Shown here piece by piece: positions 49,672-60,716 of a DNA stretch of 64,000 nucleotides (its first letter is position 1; every line of letters starts with the position of its first letter). The position numbers were made by a program, and so were the translations under genes. Source of the stretch: Loxodes magnus (taxonomy: Eukaryota; Ciliophora; Karyorelictea; Loxodida; Loxodidae). The notes below the pieces were generated by a model. It saw only the letters and a list, made by a program, of their open reading frames with translations. It was not told the origin of the DNA and did not search any database. The DNA lies in the NCBI GenBank assembly GCA_946699065.1, contig CAMPDV010000081.1:558001-622000 (forward strand). The letters are read 5' to 3'.

Positions 49672-50681
49672 TATTTAGTGTAAAGAAAATATCATTTAAT
49701 ATAAATATTATTAATTGATTCACGCTACCTTCTATCTGATTTAGTAAGCAGAATTTGCTTTAATTCAACTGAATCCCCTAATTTTAAACTTTGCGTTATA
49801 TAATATTCAATCCATAATATAAACTTAGGCTTTCATCTCTAAATAAATATGTATGAATACACTTAGAGGCGATATTAAGTGCTATATATCTATATATCTA
49901 ATTATATTTAATAAACATATAGTATAATTCACTGTACTAAGGCTATTTTAATAAAGCAATCTTTAAAAAACAATAATCTATCTAATCTACATGATTTATA
50001 AGGTATAGGAGAAAGATACTCAATAATAGCTTAAATAAACTATAGGGGTTTATTACTCAATAAGAGTGATACTAGCAAAAGATTGAGTAAATATGATTAT
50101 TTTTCTTCGACTCTTATTCTATGACTATTAGAGGCTAATGCTCTAATATAATAATATTGCTTAATAAGTATATTACTTTAGTAATCAAGCAGACATATAA
50201 ATAGAGTTATGCTATAGTTTATTATCATTTAAACGTTTATGCATCATCTATTTTAATACCTTTATGGGTATTTAATGGATATATTAGCATTAATTAATTA
50301 GTTGGAACTAGATTCTGTGTATAGGTTTATGAATATAAGTATAGGAGCTTTTATTCTACTGATAGAAGTAGTTATATTTAATAATAGTTCTTAGTTACTA
50401 AGTATGCTTATATTTTCCTTCATTATACACTATTAAAAAGGAAATGAATGATTAAGCGATGTACTATATAGAGAATATTTGTAAAAATAGTTAGTCAGCA
50501 TAAAGTTATATAAAAGTAATAACCTAACTAGTTAATAATAGAAGAGGAGTATAGCGTTAATGATATAGGATTACCTATTAAATGAATTAACAGCAAATTA
50601 CTAAATTGGTATAATTCCCTTAGTTTAAAATAAAGCATTAAAAGGATTTAATTAGATAGAAGAGTATTTCCATTTAATAAA
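49672..50681. other. AT-rich gap with a weak short frame
   Basis: About 1 kb. A plus-strand frame from ATG 50239 to TGA 50449-50451 (70 residues, YGYLMDILALINQLELDSVY, one hydrophobic helix) may be a small membrane protein. It can be read further upstream without a better start. The remainder shows nothing I can support. Confidence 0.3.
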
Positions 50682-51528
50682 ATGGGTAGTACTATATTTT
50701 CAATTTGCACTTAAAGGAAAGAAGTAAAAGAATAGCAGAAAGAAGAAGTTAAGTATCTGATACCTATTTAATATATGCCAACGATAATTGAGAAAGATTC
50801 ATTCAAGTTAATGAAGCCTTCTTAAGATTTTTCTAAATATACTTAAAGAAAAATACATCAAATCATGAATCAAATTCAAGCTAGCAGCTATTCATATGAG
50901 TTTCCTCAAGAGATTAAAAGATATGATATTGCTGAGATCAGAAGATTTTTTGAAGTACATTAAAACTAAACTTTGAAATATATTTTTGAGGATCTGGTAA
51001 TTTTTTTCATTCAGAAATGAAGAATCAAACATTTGCCTTTAGATTCCTTAAGAGTAAAATAAATTTTATCGTCTGGAAATGTGTATGTGCAAGAGTACGA
51101 TAGAGACAGAAATGTGGTTATTGTGGCAAATCTTCAATAAAATTTATAGCTTGCAAATCAGCTTTAAGCAGTCATTGCATATGTTTTCGAGTATTTAACC
51201 TAATCTTTGTAAGGTTTAATTTTAGAATCATGAATAGATACACTGGGAAAGTAACCATCATTTTAAACTGCAAAAATTGCCAGTTTGAATATCTTCATTC
51301 TCTATATTCTTCAACTCTTGACTTCTTTGAGTAGCACTATCCTTAGAGACTTAACCTAATTTTACTGGGGAACTTGCAAATATTAGAAAAAGCCCAAAAG
51401 GAAAAATTGCAGGAGGTAAAGTTGGTAGTGAGAGGATTGGCGAATATTAACGATTTTAGCAAGTTTATAAACCCTTAGAAGCTGTCTTATGAACTAGGTG
51501 GTGTGGCTAAGATTAAGAACCAAATTGA
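50682..51528 (+). CDS. CRAL-TRIO (Sec14-like) lipid-binding protein
   Basis: 264 residues with three introns of 18, 17 and 17 nt (50997-51014, 51209-51225, 51501-51517), after which the codon count is exact and the frame ends in TGA. It starts MGSTIFS, a candidate N-myristoylation signal. The helical N-part (RYDIAEIRRFFEVHQ, WRIKHLPLDSLRVKQILSSG) leads into the Sec14 fold: VYVQEYDRDRNVVIVANL, LIMNRYTGKVTIILNCKN, STLDFFEQHYPQRLNLILLG and INPQKLSYELG, the conserved end of the lipid-binding pocket. The family carries phosphoinositides, tocopherol or retinoids between membranes. The last intron lies inside the usual ELGG end and supplies the stop. Confidence 0.87.
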
Positions 51529-51569
51529 AAATATTGGTCTAATTATTTAATTTTGTTTTTACTTATATA

Positions 51570-52475
51570 ATGTCTAGAGTAGAACCTTAAAAAATTCCTG
51601 TGTTTCCTCATATCATAGGAGCAGGTTGTGCTGGTTCAATTGCCGAAGTTTTTACTCTTCCTACCGATACTGCTAAAGTAAGACTTATGACTATGAGATA
51701 AACTGGATAGATTAATCCAGCATATAAAGGACTCTTCAGTACAATGGCTGCGATCATTAAAGAAGAAGGACCTAAACGTTTATGAGCAGGACTAAATCCA
51801 GCTATTTAAAGATAAACCATAAATGCTGGAATAAGAGTAGCACTTTACGATTATTTACTATAATGTGTATGCTCTGACTAAGAATATAGGAGACCACCTA
51901 TTTATAAAAAAATTGTCTGCTCATTAACTTCAGGAGCAGTAGGTATCTCCTTAGCTAATCCAATGGATGTGGTAAAAGTTAGAATTCAAGCTGATAGGAA
52001 CTTTTCAAAGCCTAGATATACAGGAACAGCAAATGCTTATGTAACGATTTTAAGAGAGGAGAAATTCCTTGCCTTTTGAAAAGGATTAGATATAAATATT
52101 TATAGAGGAGCAATTATTAGCTGTGTTGAGCTAACTGGATTTTTTTAATGCAGATAATGACTTGTTGAAGACTATTAGATTATGAAAGATGGCCTGTTAT
52201 GCCATGCTACTGCTGGAAGTTTCGCTGGCTTTTTAGCTGTGATTGTTGGAAACCCTGTTGATTTCTGCAAAAATAGAGTATAAAATGCTAAAAAGGGAGG
52301 AGAAGGAGATTACAAAGGCTTCTTAGATGTTATTAAAAGGACCATAAAGGATGAAGGATTTCTAGGATTTTACTAAGGGGCCTCTAGTAATTTTGTAAGG
52401 CTGGTTTCTTGGAATTTAGTAATGTTCGTAGCATATGGACAAGTTAAAGAAATCTTGGCAAACTATTATGTATAA
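51570..52475 (+). CDS. Mitochondrial carrier (SLC25), uncoupling-protein-like
   Basis: 301 residues to the natural C-terminus. Three repeats with signatures LPTDTAKVR, NPMDVVKVRIQA and NPVDFCKNRVQNA; repeat 2 and GAVGISLANPMDVVKVR are typical of the UCP / dicarboxylate / oxoglutarate branch. It begins 41 bp after the CRAL-TRIO stop on the same strand. Trp codons RLWAG and AFWKG are TGA. The odd point is the end: after AYGQVKEILANYYV the next codon is TAA (52473-52475), and no in-frame TGA occurs for about 300 bp. Either TAA terminates, a 19-nt intron at 52470-52488 leads to a TGA near 52631, or the protein has a long tail. Transported substrate unknown. Confidence 0.9.
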
Positions 52476-52775
52476 CTGTCAACTTAAGATATATTTAATT
52501 ATTTTCATAGATATTAACATCCTTCACATCTGTTTAAACTCAAGCACTCTACATTTAAATATTTAAAGGTTTAGAACAAAGGAATTCTAAAATAACGAAT
52601 ATAGAAGGTATAATTAACTTATTCTAATTTGACTCTTCTACTATATAGCTATTAAAGTAATAATACTAAAAGAATTAATGAGAAATACTTAAAAGTTCAA
52701 AGAGGAATAGGTTAATAAGGAAGACGATTTAGTTATTAAAGGTGTTTTATTTTATTAGAAAAATAGTTAAATGTT

Positions 52776-53537
52776 TCATGCTAAAGTGTTAAGAATGTCC
52801 TATAATTGCTGCTCAGAATATCTTGTGAATTTCATTTCTCCAGATTTTATAATAGCTACTTCAACGTTTTTGGCATTAATCTTTTCTTCCATAACTTACT
52901 TTAGTATACTAAGACTCATCTTTTCTACTTGAGGAATTGTCATATCTAAATGAAATTACTCTTAGAGTAAGTGTTAAGCACCTTCATGAGCTCCTCCGAT
53001 TGCTTTTGCTTTGTATTAAATAAAAGTTCCTGAAGGATCTGCATACCAAAGACTAGGACCTTTTTAAGCATCAACTCCTGCAATAATAAGGGATACTCCA
53101 TAAGGCCTGGCCATCATTTTCTGTTTTTGTTTCTATTATTATTCTTTGCTTATTTCGCTTCTTTCTCCAAAGTTTATCATTTAATCGCATACTACTTAAG
53201 TGAGCGCCGGGATCTCCATTGCTTCGTCATAAATCATTCTATGATGAAGAGCTTGCTATCTAGCAAAATCAACAAGAGTACGTGCATCTCCCATTATTCC
53301 AGAAATAGCAAATCCAACATGAGAATCTACTTCAAGAAGTTTCTCAACGGAATTAGGTTCCATGAGAAGAGAAGGTAGTCTCCTTTCAACAGCTAGCAGT
53401 ACTCCTTCTGGACAGCAAACACCAATAGCAGTTGAGCCTAATTTTATTGCTTCCATTGCATATTCAATCTAAAAAATTCTTCCTTCTGGAGAAAATGTAT
53501 TTACTCCACGGTCATACTCACTTTTAGCTGAAAACAT
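52776..53537 (-). CDS. PSMA5: 20S proteasome subunit alpha type 5
   Basis: 253 residues, no intron, TGA stop. Begins [20 protein letters not shown], the alpha-subunit N-terminal helix and gate segment; the following [37 protein letters not shown] and [17 protein letters not shown]-type strand matches alpha5 best. Other alpha5 features are SRPFGV-like [33 protein letters not shown] and [20 protein letters not shown]. Alpha subunits form the outer rings that gate the proteolytic chamber and have no catalytic Thr. A Gln/Lys insert (ISKEQQQKQKQK) replaces the usual acidic loop before the MARP segment. Confidence 0.95.
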
Positions 53538-53579
53538 TTTTAATATAATAAAAATAAAATATTCCATCCATTGAACTAT

Positions 53580-54020
53580 TCAATTTTTATATATCATTTC
53601 TTGTTAAATGCCCTTAACTTTATTTCTCTCATAATCTTTAACTTTTCTAAGCAAACCTTTAGCCAACTCCTATTTATTTTAGTAGAGTCTTGGCAATTAT
53701 CTTATTATTTAACACTTCATATTCTAAAGCAAAATTATTTATATACAACTAATGCAAAATATAAGAGTTATTTGGTATTCTTAAATAGATATAGAGATTA
53801 AATAACTAACTAAGTATAAATTATAGCCTTCCTTATTTTTCTTTATAGTAGCTTTAATTTAATTAGATGGCTTATGTGCTTAAGGCTCTTTTATTATTTT
53901 CATAGTTAAATTAGCTATTTTTTCTTATATCTATAGCTCTGAAATTTACCTAATCAAAATAAATCTAGCTATATATTTTTGTTATTCAGACCTAGTTTAT
54001 TATATAGCGATTGTAACCAT
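53580..54020 (-). CDS. Unrecognised small helical protein
   Basis: ATG 54020 to TGA 53580-53582 in one frame, 146 residues; it ends 43 bp before the proteasome gene starts on the same strand. Both ends are convincing (ARFILIRQISELQIQEKIAN, KATIKKNKEGYN; then LPRLYQNKQELAKGLLRKVK, DYERNKVKGIQQEMIYKN), while the middle 30 residues are hydrophobic and AT-rich and may contain an unseen intron. A plus-strand frame over the same bases is pyrimidine-rich and I take it as the shadow. No family recognised. Confidence 0.5.
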
Positions 54021-54133
54021 TTGCCTAAAGGAGGATTAAGGACTGTTATGAAATAATGGTAATGAAAAGGGATAAAGGATATAAAATATGGATGTTAAAT
54101 AAATAAAATAATAGCTATTAAATAAAAACAAAA

Positions 54134-55478
54134 ATGAGTATGGCTTATAGTTAGACTCCTTATAATAAGCTAACCTCAGAAGGTTAGTATGAAACTTTCT
54201 ATAACTCTTTAACTATGGTTCAGTGCTATAAAGCTAATGAGGCTTCTCACATTTTTGGAGAAAAAAGAGGAAATGACATTCCTTTGATTGCAGCTCCTTA
54301 TTATAGAGGATGCTAGCCATGGATAATTGTCCCAGAAGGAGCTTGGGGTATTGGAACTACTCATGGAAAATTTGTTGGAGTTTGGTAGCCAGGTTTTCTG
54401 TGGGCATCTTGCTTTACTAGAATTCAATATCTAGTAACAAAATAGCATTTTCTTTTTAAGGCATAATTTCGTTAGTGTCCTACTTAGGATGATATTCTTA
54501 TAGACATAGATATTTCTCTTGTCATCAAACTGTAAGAGGAATTTCTCTATTAGTTTGTTTATTAAGTAGGAGCTTAGTAGCTTGATGAATAAATAAAGGC
54601 TCATTTAGATGAATCTGTTAGATTGTTGTGCAGAAAGACAAAACACACTGATGCATATGGTATGAGAAAAAATGATACTTATGAGCTGGAAATTTAAAAT
54701 AAAATTAATAAATTTTTCGAAGGAAAAGGCGTTGAAATCACCTAAGTGATGATTTAGGATGTTAGACTTCCTGAATAAATAGCAAAGAATCTTGAAGATA
54801 AAAGTACAACTTATGCTACTATTAGACTGATAAATGAAGAGTAGAAATTAGATATTTTAAAGCAAGGACATGTAAACGATATCAAAATGATTCAGCAGGA
54901 ATCTCTTATGTAGAGATAAATAAGGGAAGAAGAATTCAAAAAGCAATTTGCTGAAAAATCAAAAGTATTGAAATAAGTAGAAGCTAATATTTAAAGATAA
55001 CTTAGCAAGATCAAATAATAAAAGGAGCTAGATGTTGGATAAATCATCGTAAAGGCAGAAGTAGAAGCCACAAAGATCAAAGGATAAGCTGATAAGGAAG
55101 CTTCTAAGATTCTAGCTGAAGGATGTAATTTTTTTATGTTTAGAAAAAGAGGCTGAAATTATTATAGCCAACGCAAAAGCCGAAGCGTTAAAAATTTAAG
55201 CTAAGGCAAAAGCATCTTGCGCTAAAGATTTAACTCAGTGTGCTTAAATTGAAGCAGAAGCCGAGCTCTAAACATAGGATTAACTTGCAGCTAAAAGAGA
55301 ATATGATATAAACTTAAAAAAATTAAACATATTCAAAAGTTTAGGCAACAACAAACATATTCTAATAAGTACTTTCGACTAATCTACTGTCAAAAATACG
55401 GATATGTCTCAATTATACTTCAGTTAGTAGATGGCCAATCAAGTTACGAAAGAAAATTAACAAGTTACTTAAAAATGA
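54134..55478 (+). CDS. SPFH/Band 7 domain protein
   Basis: 441 residues with a 19-nt intron (55125-55143, GTAATTTTTTTATGTTTAG). The SPFH domain spans about 60-250: IIVPEGAWGIGTTHGKFVGV, QPGFLWASC, IQYLVTKQHFLFK, QCPTQDDILIDIDISLVIKL. A long Gln/Lys/Glu/Ala-rich coiled coil then follows (IIVKAEVEATKIKGQADKEA, and after the intron EIIIANAKAEALKIQAKAKA), as in flotillins and stomatins. SPFH proteins assemble into large rings on lipid microdomains. No clear N-terminal membrane helix is present, so membrane contact must be peripheral or through acylation. Under the standard code neither half would be visible. Stop TGA. Confidence 0.9.
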
Positions 55479-55489
55479 TTTAGTTATTA

Positions 55490-55821
55490 AAATATTTTAG
55501 ATTAAATCTGCTATTAATAACTAAGACATCTTCCTTCTTCCTTTTATTTCTACCAAATATCAATCTTCTCAACTTTCTTATAAATATTCAAAATCAAAAT
55601 TTAAATATATTAAAGGTAAAAAGAAAGGAAATATTAAGTAAATAGTGAATTCATATTTTTACATATCTTCAATAAGTATAATCTTCACACTTATTTTCAT
55701 TAACTACTAAATATTCCATCAAAAGTCTTTTTATACTCTCACTCTTTACTCTTATTTTAGACAGTTGCTTATATATTTTTAGTAATAAAAATGATAAAAA
55801 TAATAAAGTTTGATGAGGCAT
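55490..55821 (-). CDS. Possible small secreted or membrane protein
   Basis: ATG 55821, start MPHQTLLFLSFLLLKIYKQL (signal peptide or anchor), then KSESIKRLLMEYLVVNENKC and, after a hydrophobic stretch, RKLRRLIFGRNKRKKEDVLV. TGA codons near 55660, 55640 and 55593 are read as Trp but could be stops; otherwise the frame runs on into the SPFH 3' end. The 3' boundary is therefore a guess. No family recognised. Confidence 0.36.
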
Positions 55822-55940
55822 TTTATAAAACCTTTTTAACAAGAAAGTGTTTAAATATATTATCCATGAATATCCAATTTATTTAAAATTATGACTATAT
55901 ACTCTTTAAGTTTTAAGGCTGAGAATTAAATAAGTTTTGG

Positions 55941-56414
55941 ATGCAAATGCTTAAAAATATTATTTATTTGATGTTTCATAGAAAGTTTCGAAATGATATA
56001 TTATCTATTCAAATAGCATTTAAAATAATAGGCTATAACCGTTTGTTAAAAGAGATTATTGTTAGAAATGATTATTCAAGAAATAAAACTAATGAAGATA
56101 AAGATAAATTGAGGCCAAAATATTGTAAGTTATAACTTTTATTAGTTTACTTTTATTTATTTAATTATGAAAGTTTAAGATATTCATTTACTTTAATTAA
56201 GATAAATAAGTTCCTATTTAAATAATCTTATAATTTTTTAAATGCTCTATTTTTAATATTAATGTCTTTAATAGTTATATTTATAATCTTTTCAAAGGTA
56301 ATTACTTTTATAATTTCCCTTTTTTGTTTATAATTTTTAAGACTAATTTTTAAGTTGATTTACTGTTCTATTTAATAAAAAATTTTCTTTGCTTGGCAAA
56401 CAAAAAATAAATGA
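55941..56414 (+). CDS. Possible membrane protein, unrecognised
   Basis: ATG 55941 to TGA 56412-56414, 157 residues. A basic N-terminal part (FHRKFRNDILSIQIAFKIIG, RNDYSRNKTNEDKDKLRPKY) is well coded and the rest is strongly hydrophobic with two candidate helices. The second half is T-rich and may be untranslated. Divergent from the preceding small gene. Confidence 0.38.
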
Positions 56415-56638
56415 TTAACTTCAAAAATTTTATCCTGTTTTTACTTAAGAAACTCTTATTTTACAGCTAACATTGTCAAGGTTCTAATATTATCTCTAAT
56501 TTAAGCGTCTTCAATTTATTTCCTACATTATAATAGCTTTCTCTTATTATAAAAGGACTAAATAATTAATTTTCATCTAATCTTATATTTCTTATAGCAT
56601 TAATTCTAATCTATGTTCATTTTATTCCTTAATTAGGT

Positions 56639-57187
56639 ATGAAATCGTACAATGTATCTAAGAAGCAGCTTATTAATACTAATAATTTAAATATTTTAAA
56701 CTAAACTCCTTATTAACTATTAAGTGAGTATTAAGCAAAATACCATAGAACCTATTTTATACTAACAAATTAATATATTTACATTTACCTTATTAAACTA
56801 TTTTTTAAATTAATTGTAGTATTTTAATAGATTAACTTACTTAACTAGGTTATTTGCATAGTTAATGATAATAATATTTAGTTTAAACTGATAGATGATT
56901 AGAATAAGATACCATTTAAATATAAACCAATGGAAATAATATAAATACTTATCTCTTTCTATGTCCAATTATTAAAGTACTACATAGGAAAATAGTTGTT
57001 GTAGGTTTCTCCTACAGGAATAAGAAATAGAAAATAAATAGCCGCTCTAGTTATTGTTCATCAACCTTATTTTTAAAGAAAGATAATTAAGGCTTAATAA
57101 TATCAAATATCTTATTAAATTGATGCTATGTAGTTCAATAAGATAAAGAAATTTGATTGCTAGAAATGATGCAAATGTAGTAAATGA
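56639..57187 (+). CDS. Unrecognised 182-residue protein with Cys cluster at its end
   Basis: ATG 56639 to TGA 57185-57187. Well-coded segments are MKSYNVSKKQLINTNNLNIL, LLSEYQAKYHRTYFIL, IDDQNKIPFKYKPMEIIQIL and SPTGIRNRKQIAALVIVHQP. The C-terminus FDCQKWCKCSK has three close Cys residues. A TGA at 57167-57169 is read as Trp here but could be the stop, removing the last two Cys. Convergent with the Gln-rich gene, stops 45 bp apart. No family recognised. Confidence 0.5.
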
Positions 57188-57231
57188 TTCACTTTAAAGA
57201 AAGAATATTAAATATATTAATATAAACTGAT

Positions 57232-58332
57232 TCAAGCTATTAAACCTATGGTTACTTTTGAATGCTTTCCATCTCCTTTTATAAATCGAGTACTCTAATA
57301 TGCATCTTAGTGATATGAAATGGAATTAATTTTATCGCCACTTTCAGGCACATTTAATTTCTTGTAACGCATTTTATTTAGCATTTAATTATCAGGCTGT
57401 CTTCAATCTGCAAAACTAAGGTTCTAGTTAACTTTTACAGGTGTTGGAGGCTTTGCATTATAAAATGAATTGTTTCTCAATTAATTCTAATTTAAGCTAC
57501 TGTAAAAGGCATTTTAATCCAAAGGCGATTGTTGACGCTCTGTATATAATAAATTTCTCTCCAAAGGTGATTGCTACTTAGATCTACTAATTTTCTGTCT
57601 AACTAAAGAAGTAGACTTATCTTTTTCGATATTCAAAGCCAAAGGAACGTATTTTTTATTTCTATAGTTTTCATTTTAAAGATACTTATTAGCAAGTTCT
57701 TACTGATTTTGCTAGAATAATTAATTATCAAGTTGGTTTAATTATGATTTTGGACTAATCTCCTTCTTAAGACTATATGAAGGGTCTTAAAAGTTTTCTT
57801 TTCAAAGTTATTTTTATTAGTTGCTTTCTTATTTAGCCTTTTTATTGATATTTCTAAGTATATGCTCGTTCTCCATTTCCCTTTTAATAATTTTGTCTCT
57901 AATTTATTTATCATATTCTCTCATATCAGTTATTTTCTATCTTTAATCCTCCAGAATTTTAAATTTCTGCTGATGTGGGTTTAGAATCTCTTATTATTAC
58001 TAGCTTTATTGATTATCGTTAGTTTCTTCAGCTTATTAAATATTACTTTATTCTTTCTGCTTTTATGGAAAAAAGTAAGCTTGCTTTCCAGTAAAGACTG
58101 GTGCTGTATCCTATTATAATTATTTTAAAGTTGCAAACTCCTTGTTTTTTTAATTGATAGGCTGGGGAGCTGATTTAAACGCATCCTATAAGTCACTCGA
58201 GGATTTATTAACGAAACCTCGAAACATTTTTTTCCCAATCTGAGCTTTTTTTTTTGATGGATTAATAACCAGATTATTTTCACTGGTTTCCTTATAATCG
58301 GAGTGATTTAATTTTTTAGAATTTTAAGTCAT
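57232..58332 (-). CDS. Gln-rich, largely disordered protein
   Basis: ATG 58332 to TGA 57232-57234, 366 residues, no intron. Low-complexity and hydrophilic: an N-terminal segment with KKMFRGFVNKSSSDLQDAFK, a coiled coil around 130-190 (ILEDQRQKITDMREYDKQIR, DKIIKREMENEHILRNINKK), and Ser-Pro/Gln-rich C-terminal repeats (RSKQQSPLERNLL, TERQQSPLDQNAF), two near copies of a QQSPL(E/D) motif that look like proline-directed kinase sites. An adaptor or structural role is likely; no family recognised. A short frame overlaps its start (see next entry). Confidence 0.8.
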
Positions 58333-58444
58333 TTTTATTATCAAATCTACTTTAATAACTGATGCCAGAATACTTCTTATAGCAACAAATAATAATACGT
58401 GGTCCGCCTTTATGCAATCTACCACGATTTTCATAATTTTTCAT
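58280..58444 (-). CDS. Overlapping short ORF at the start of the Gln-rich gene
   Basis: 54 codons, ATG 58444 to TGA 58280-58282, frame +1 relative to the Gln-rich gene and overlapping its first 50 bases. Its first half is markedly GC-richer than the surroundings and coding-like (KNYENRGRLHKGGPRIIICC, YKKYSGISYQSRF). It could be an upstream regulatory ORF, a 5' exon joined by an intron I cannot place, or a small gene. Bases 58402-58432 also form an inverted repeat (cgtggt...accacg), so a structured RNA element cannot be excluded. Confidence 0.3.
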
Positions 58445-60716
58445 ATTAAGCAAATAAAAAATTATCTGTCTTCTGCTCGCTAATTTCTAGGAAAATATCA
58501 TAGAACTCTCTGATTCTAAAACAAGGTTAATATATATTTAAAATGTTTCAATAACATAGTATTAGATATATCATTCAACTTGGTATATCAAACTTAAAAT
58601 TACTAAATTCTAAACTAGCAGATTAGATTAATAACTGAGGTATATAATAAACTGAGACTAACTGATAAAAATCTATTTTGAAACATATTAAGCTTCATTA
58701 TTAGCTGCAGTTTAATTACCAACTTTTCTTTTTTTTATATTATAGTTCTTTAGTTTGTAATCAAATTGCATCTATTGCTTAAGAATTTTAGGTATAGCTA
58801 TTGTAATAGATTTAAAGCAAAAAGTAATGATAATATAGTAACTGTCTTGCATGAAAGATTATGAGTGATTCATTATAAGTTAATCTATAGTATTTGAATA
58901 CAATTATTTTATATCAGACTAAAAGATAAAAATCTCTAGAAAGTTTAAATCTTTATCTTTGCAACCTAATTAGTTTCTAAAAAAAATAATTTAGAACAAG
59001 TATTATTGCCTTAAGCATAGTAAGTATAAAGAAACGTTTCAAATTAAATAATCACAAGAATAGCATAAGAAAATTAGAAAATTGCAAAGCTTTAAAATAA
59101 ATAAACTCTTACAGCTTTATGGTAAATTCTTAATTTTGTGTTCTTAAAATTAAAAATATTAATCGCTTTTTTTATTTGTTAGTTAATAATTAAAAATATA
59201 ACACTTTCTTAATTATTTCAAACTTAAAGATAACACATTTAGAATATATAATACTGGTGAAAGTCTATGGTTCTAATATTATCATATAATATTCTATTAA
59301 TTAATATTTTCAATCTCTTCTTATTGACAAACTAAAAGTTTCCAAATATTTGTATAAAAAATTAATTTTAACTAGGGAAAGTGTACATTTTATAATATCT
59401 TTTTTACTAATTAATTCAAACAAAAAAAGAATAAAAATGATAATTATAATGAGATTATTAAATTTAAAATAAATATATACATTTGTAAGCTTTTGGAAAT
59501 AAACTAAAACTTAATATTCTTTATATTTAATCATTAGAAATAGGTTTATATTGTGTTACTTTAAATTAATTAAATTTTAAGAAAAAAAAGAAATAAAAAT
59601 TAAAAAGTTTTACAGTAAATAAAATGAAACATCTAAATATAAAGGAAATTAAATTAAAAAATAGAAATTTTTAATTTTAAATTAGAAAAAATAACTATTT
59701 TTTCATTCTTAATTAAAATTAAAAATTTCAAAGATTTTAGAAAATAAAAATATTAAAATAATAATATATGAAAATAGTAAACAATAAGATATTTTAATAA
59801 TTTGAGAAAATATAATACTTAAATGTATTTTAAATCAAATTTGTTAATCCAAAGTTTAATAAAATATCAGATTAAAAAATATTTAAATCTTAATTTAAGA
59901 ATGACTTAAATAACACTTTTCTTTAAATAATAATTTGTAAATATACTATTATTTATATCTAAGTATAAAAATAATTAATAATATAAGCAATCTTATTAAT
60001 TGAGATAGAATAAGTTAATTAAAAATAATATTTTTTATATTAATCTTTAAAGAAAAGAACATTAATCAAAAATATAAAATAAAGAATAAAGAATATAAAA
60101 ATTAAAAAAGCCTTTAATATAATTAAACTTTTTTATAGCTTTTAAATTTTATGTCAACTTTAAATATATTTGAATTAAAAAATTAAAATGATTGCTTATA
60201 AAATTATAATAGTAAATAATTTTAGTTGATTTTACAGTTTTAATCTAATTAAAAAATATATAAATATATAAATATATAAATATATAAATATATAAATATA
60301 TAAATATATAAATATATAAATATATAAATATATAAATATATAAATAAAAGGATTATAATCAATCTAAACTTTCAAATTAGTATGAAATTTATGGTTAAAA
60401 GTTAATTAAAAAGTGAATGCAATAAAAATTAGGGAATTAATCTAAGTTTAAAATAAATTATAGCAATAATTAGAATATCTGGACTACTCTTATTATTTAA
60501 AAAACAATAATTTTAGAATTATAAATATTAAAAATTTCAACCAGTTTCCTAACTTTAATTTTAAATTAGATTAAATAACTTATTAAATTAGAAAAACTAT
60601 ATATAATTAAAATAGAATATGCTAGTATTAACTATTTAATTAGGATATTAATGATACTTAAAAAATAGATTGCTTTAACTCAAAATTGATCAAATTCGCT
60701 TTTACTTTTAGATAAA
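58445..60716. other. 2.3 kb AT-rich gene desert
   Basis: The longest stretch without a supportable gene. 58445-59140 is ordinary intergenic sequence; 59140-60660 is almost pure A/T with poly-A and poly-T runs, unlike any coding segment in the window. It holds one minisatellite (next entry). No RNA gene, ORF with coding composition or transposon end was seen. Candidate functions are a replication origin or a matrix-attachment-like region, but nothing in the sequence proves this. Confidence 0.55.
60254..60346. repeat. AT minisatellite, 8-bp unit x about 11.5
   Basis: Perfect head-to-tail copies of the unit taaatata, read directly from the sequence, in the middle of the AT-rich desert. Repeats of this kind vary in copy number by slippage. 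Confidence 0.97.

Noticed and set aside
53571-53801. Plus-strand hydrophobic frame of 76 codons starting at TTG
   Set aside because: No ATG, pyrimidine-rich; the minus strand gives a better, TGA-terminated helical protein (53580-54020).
58402-58432. tRNA-like hairpin
   Set aside because: Only a 6-bp inverted repeat; no T-loop GGTTCRA box, acceptor stem or D-arm could be found.
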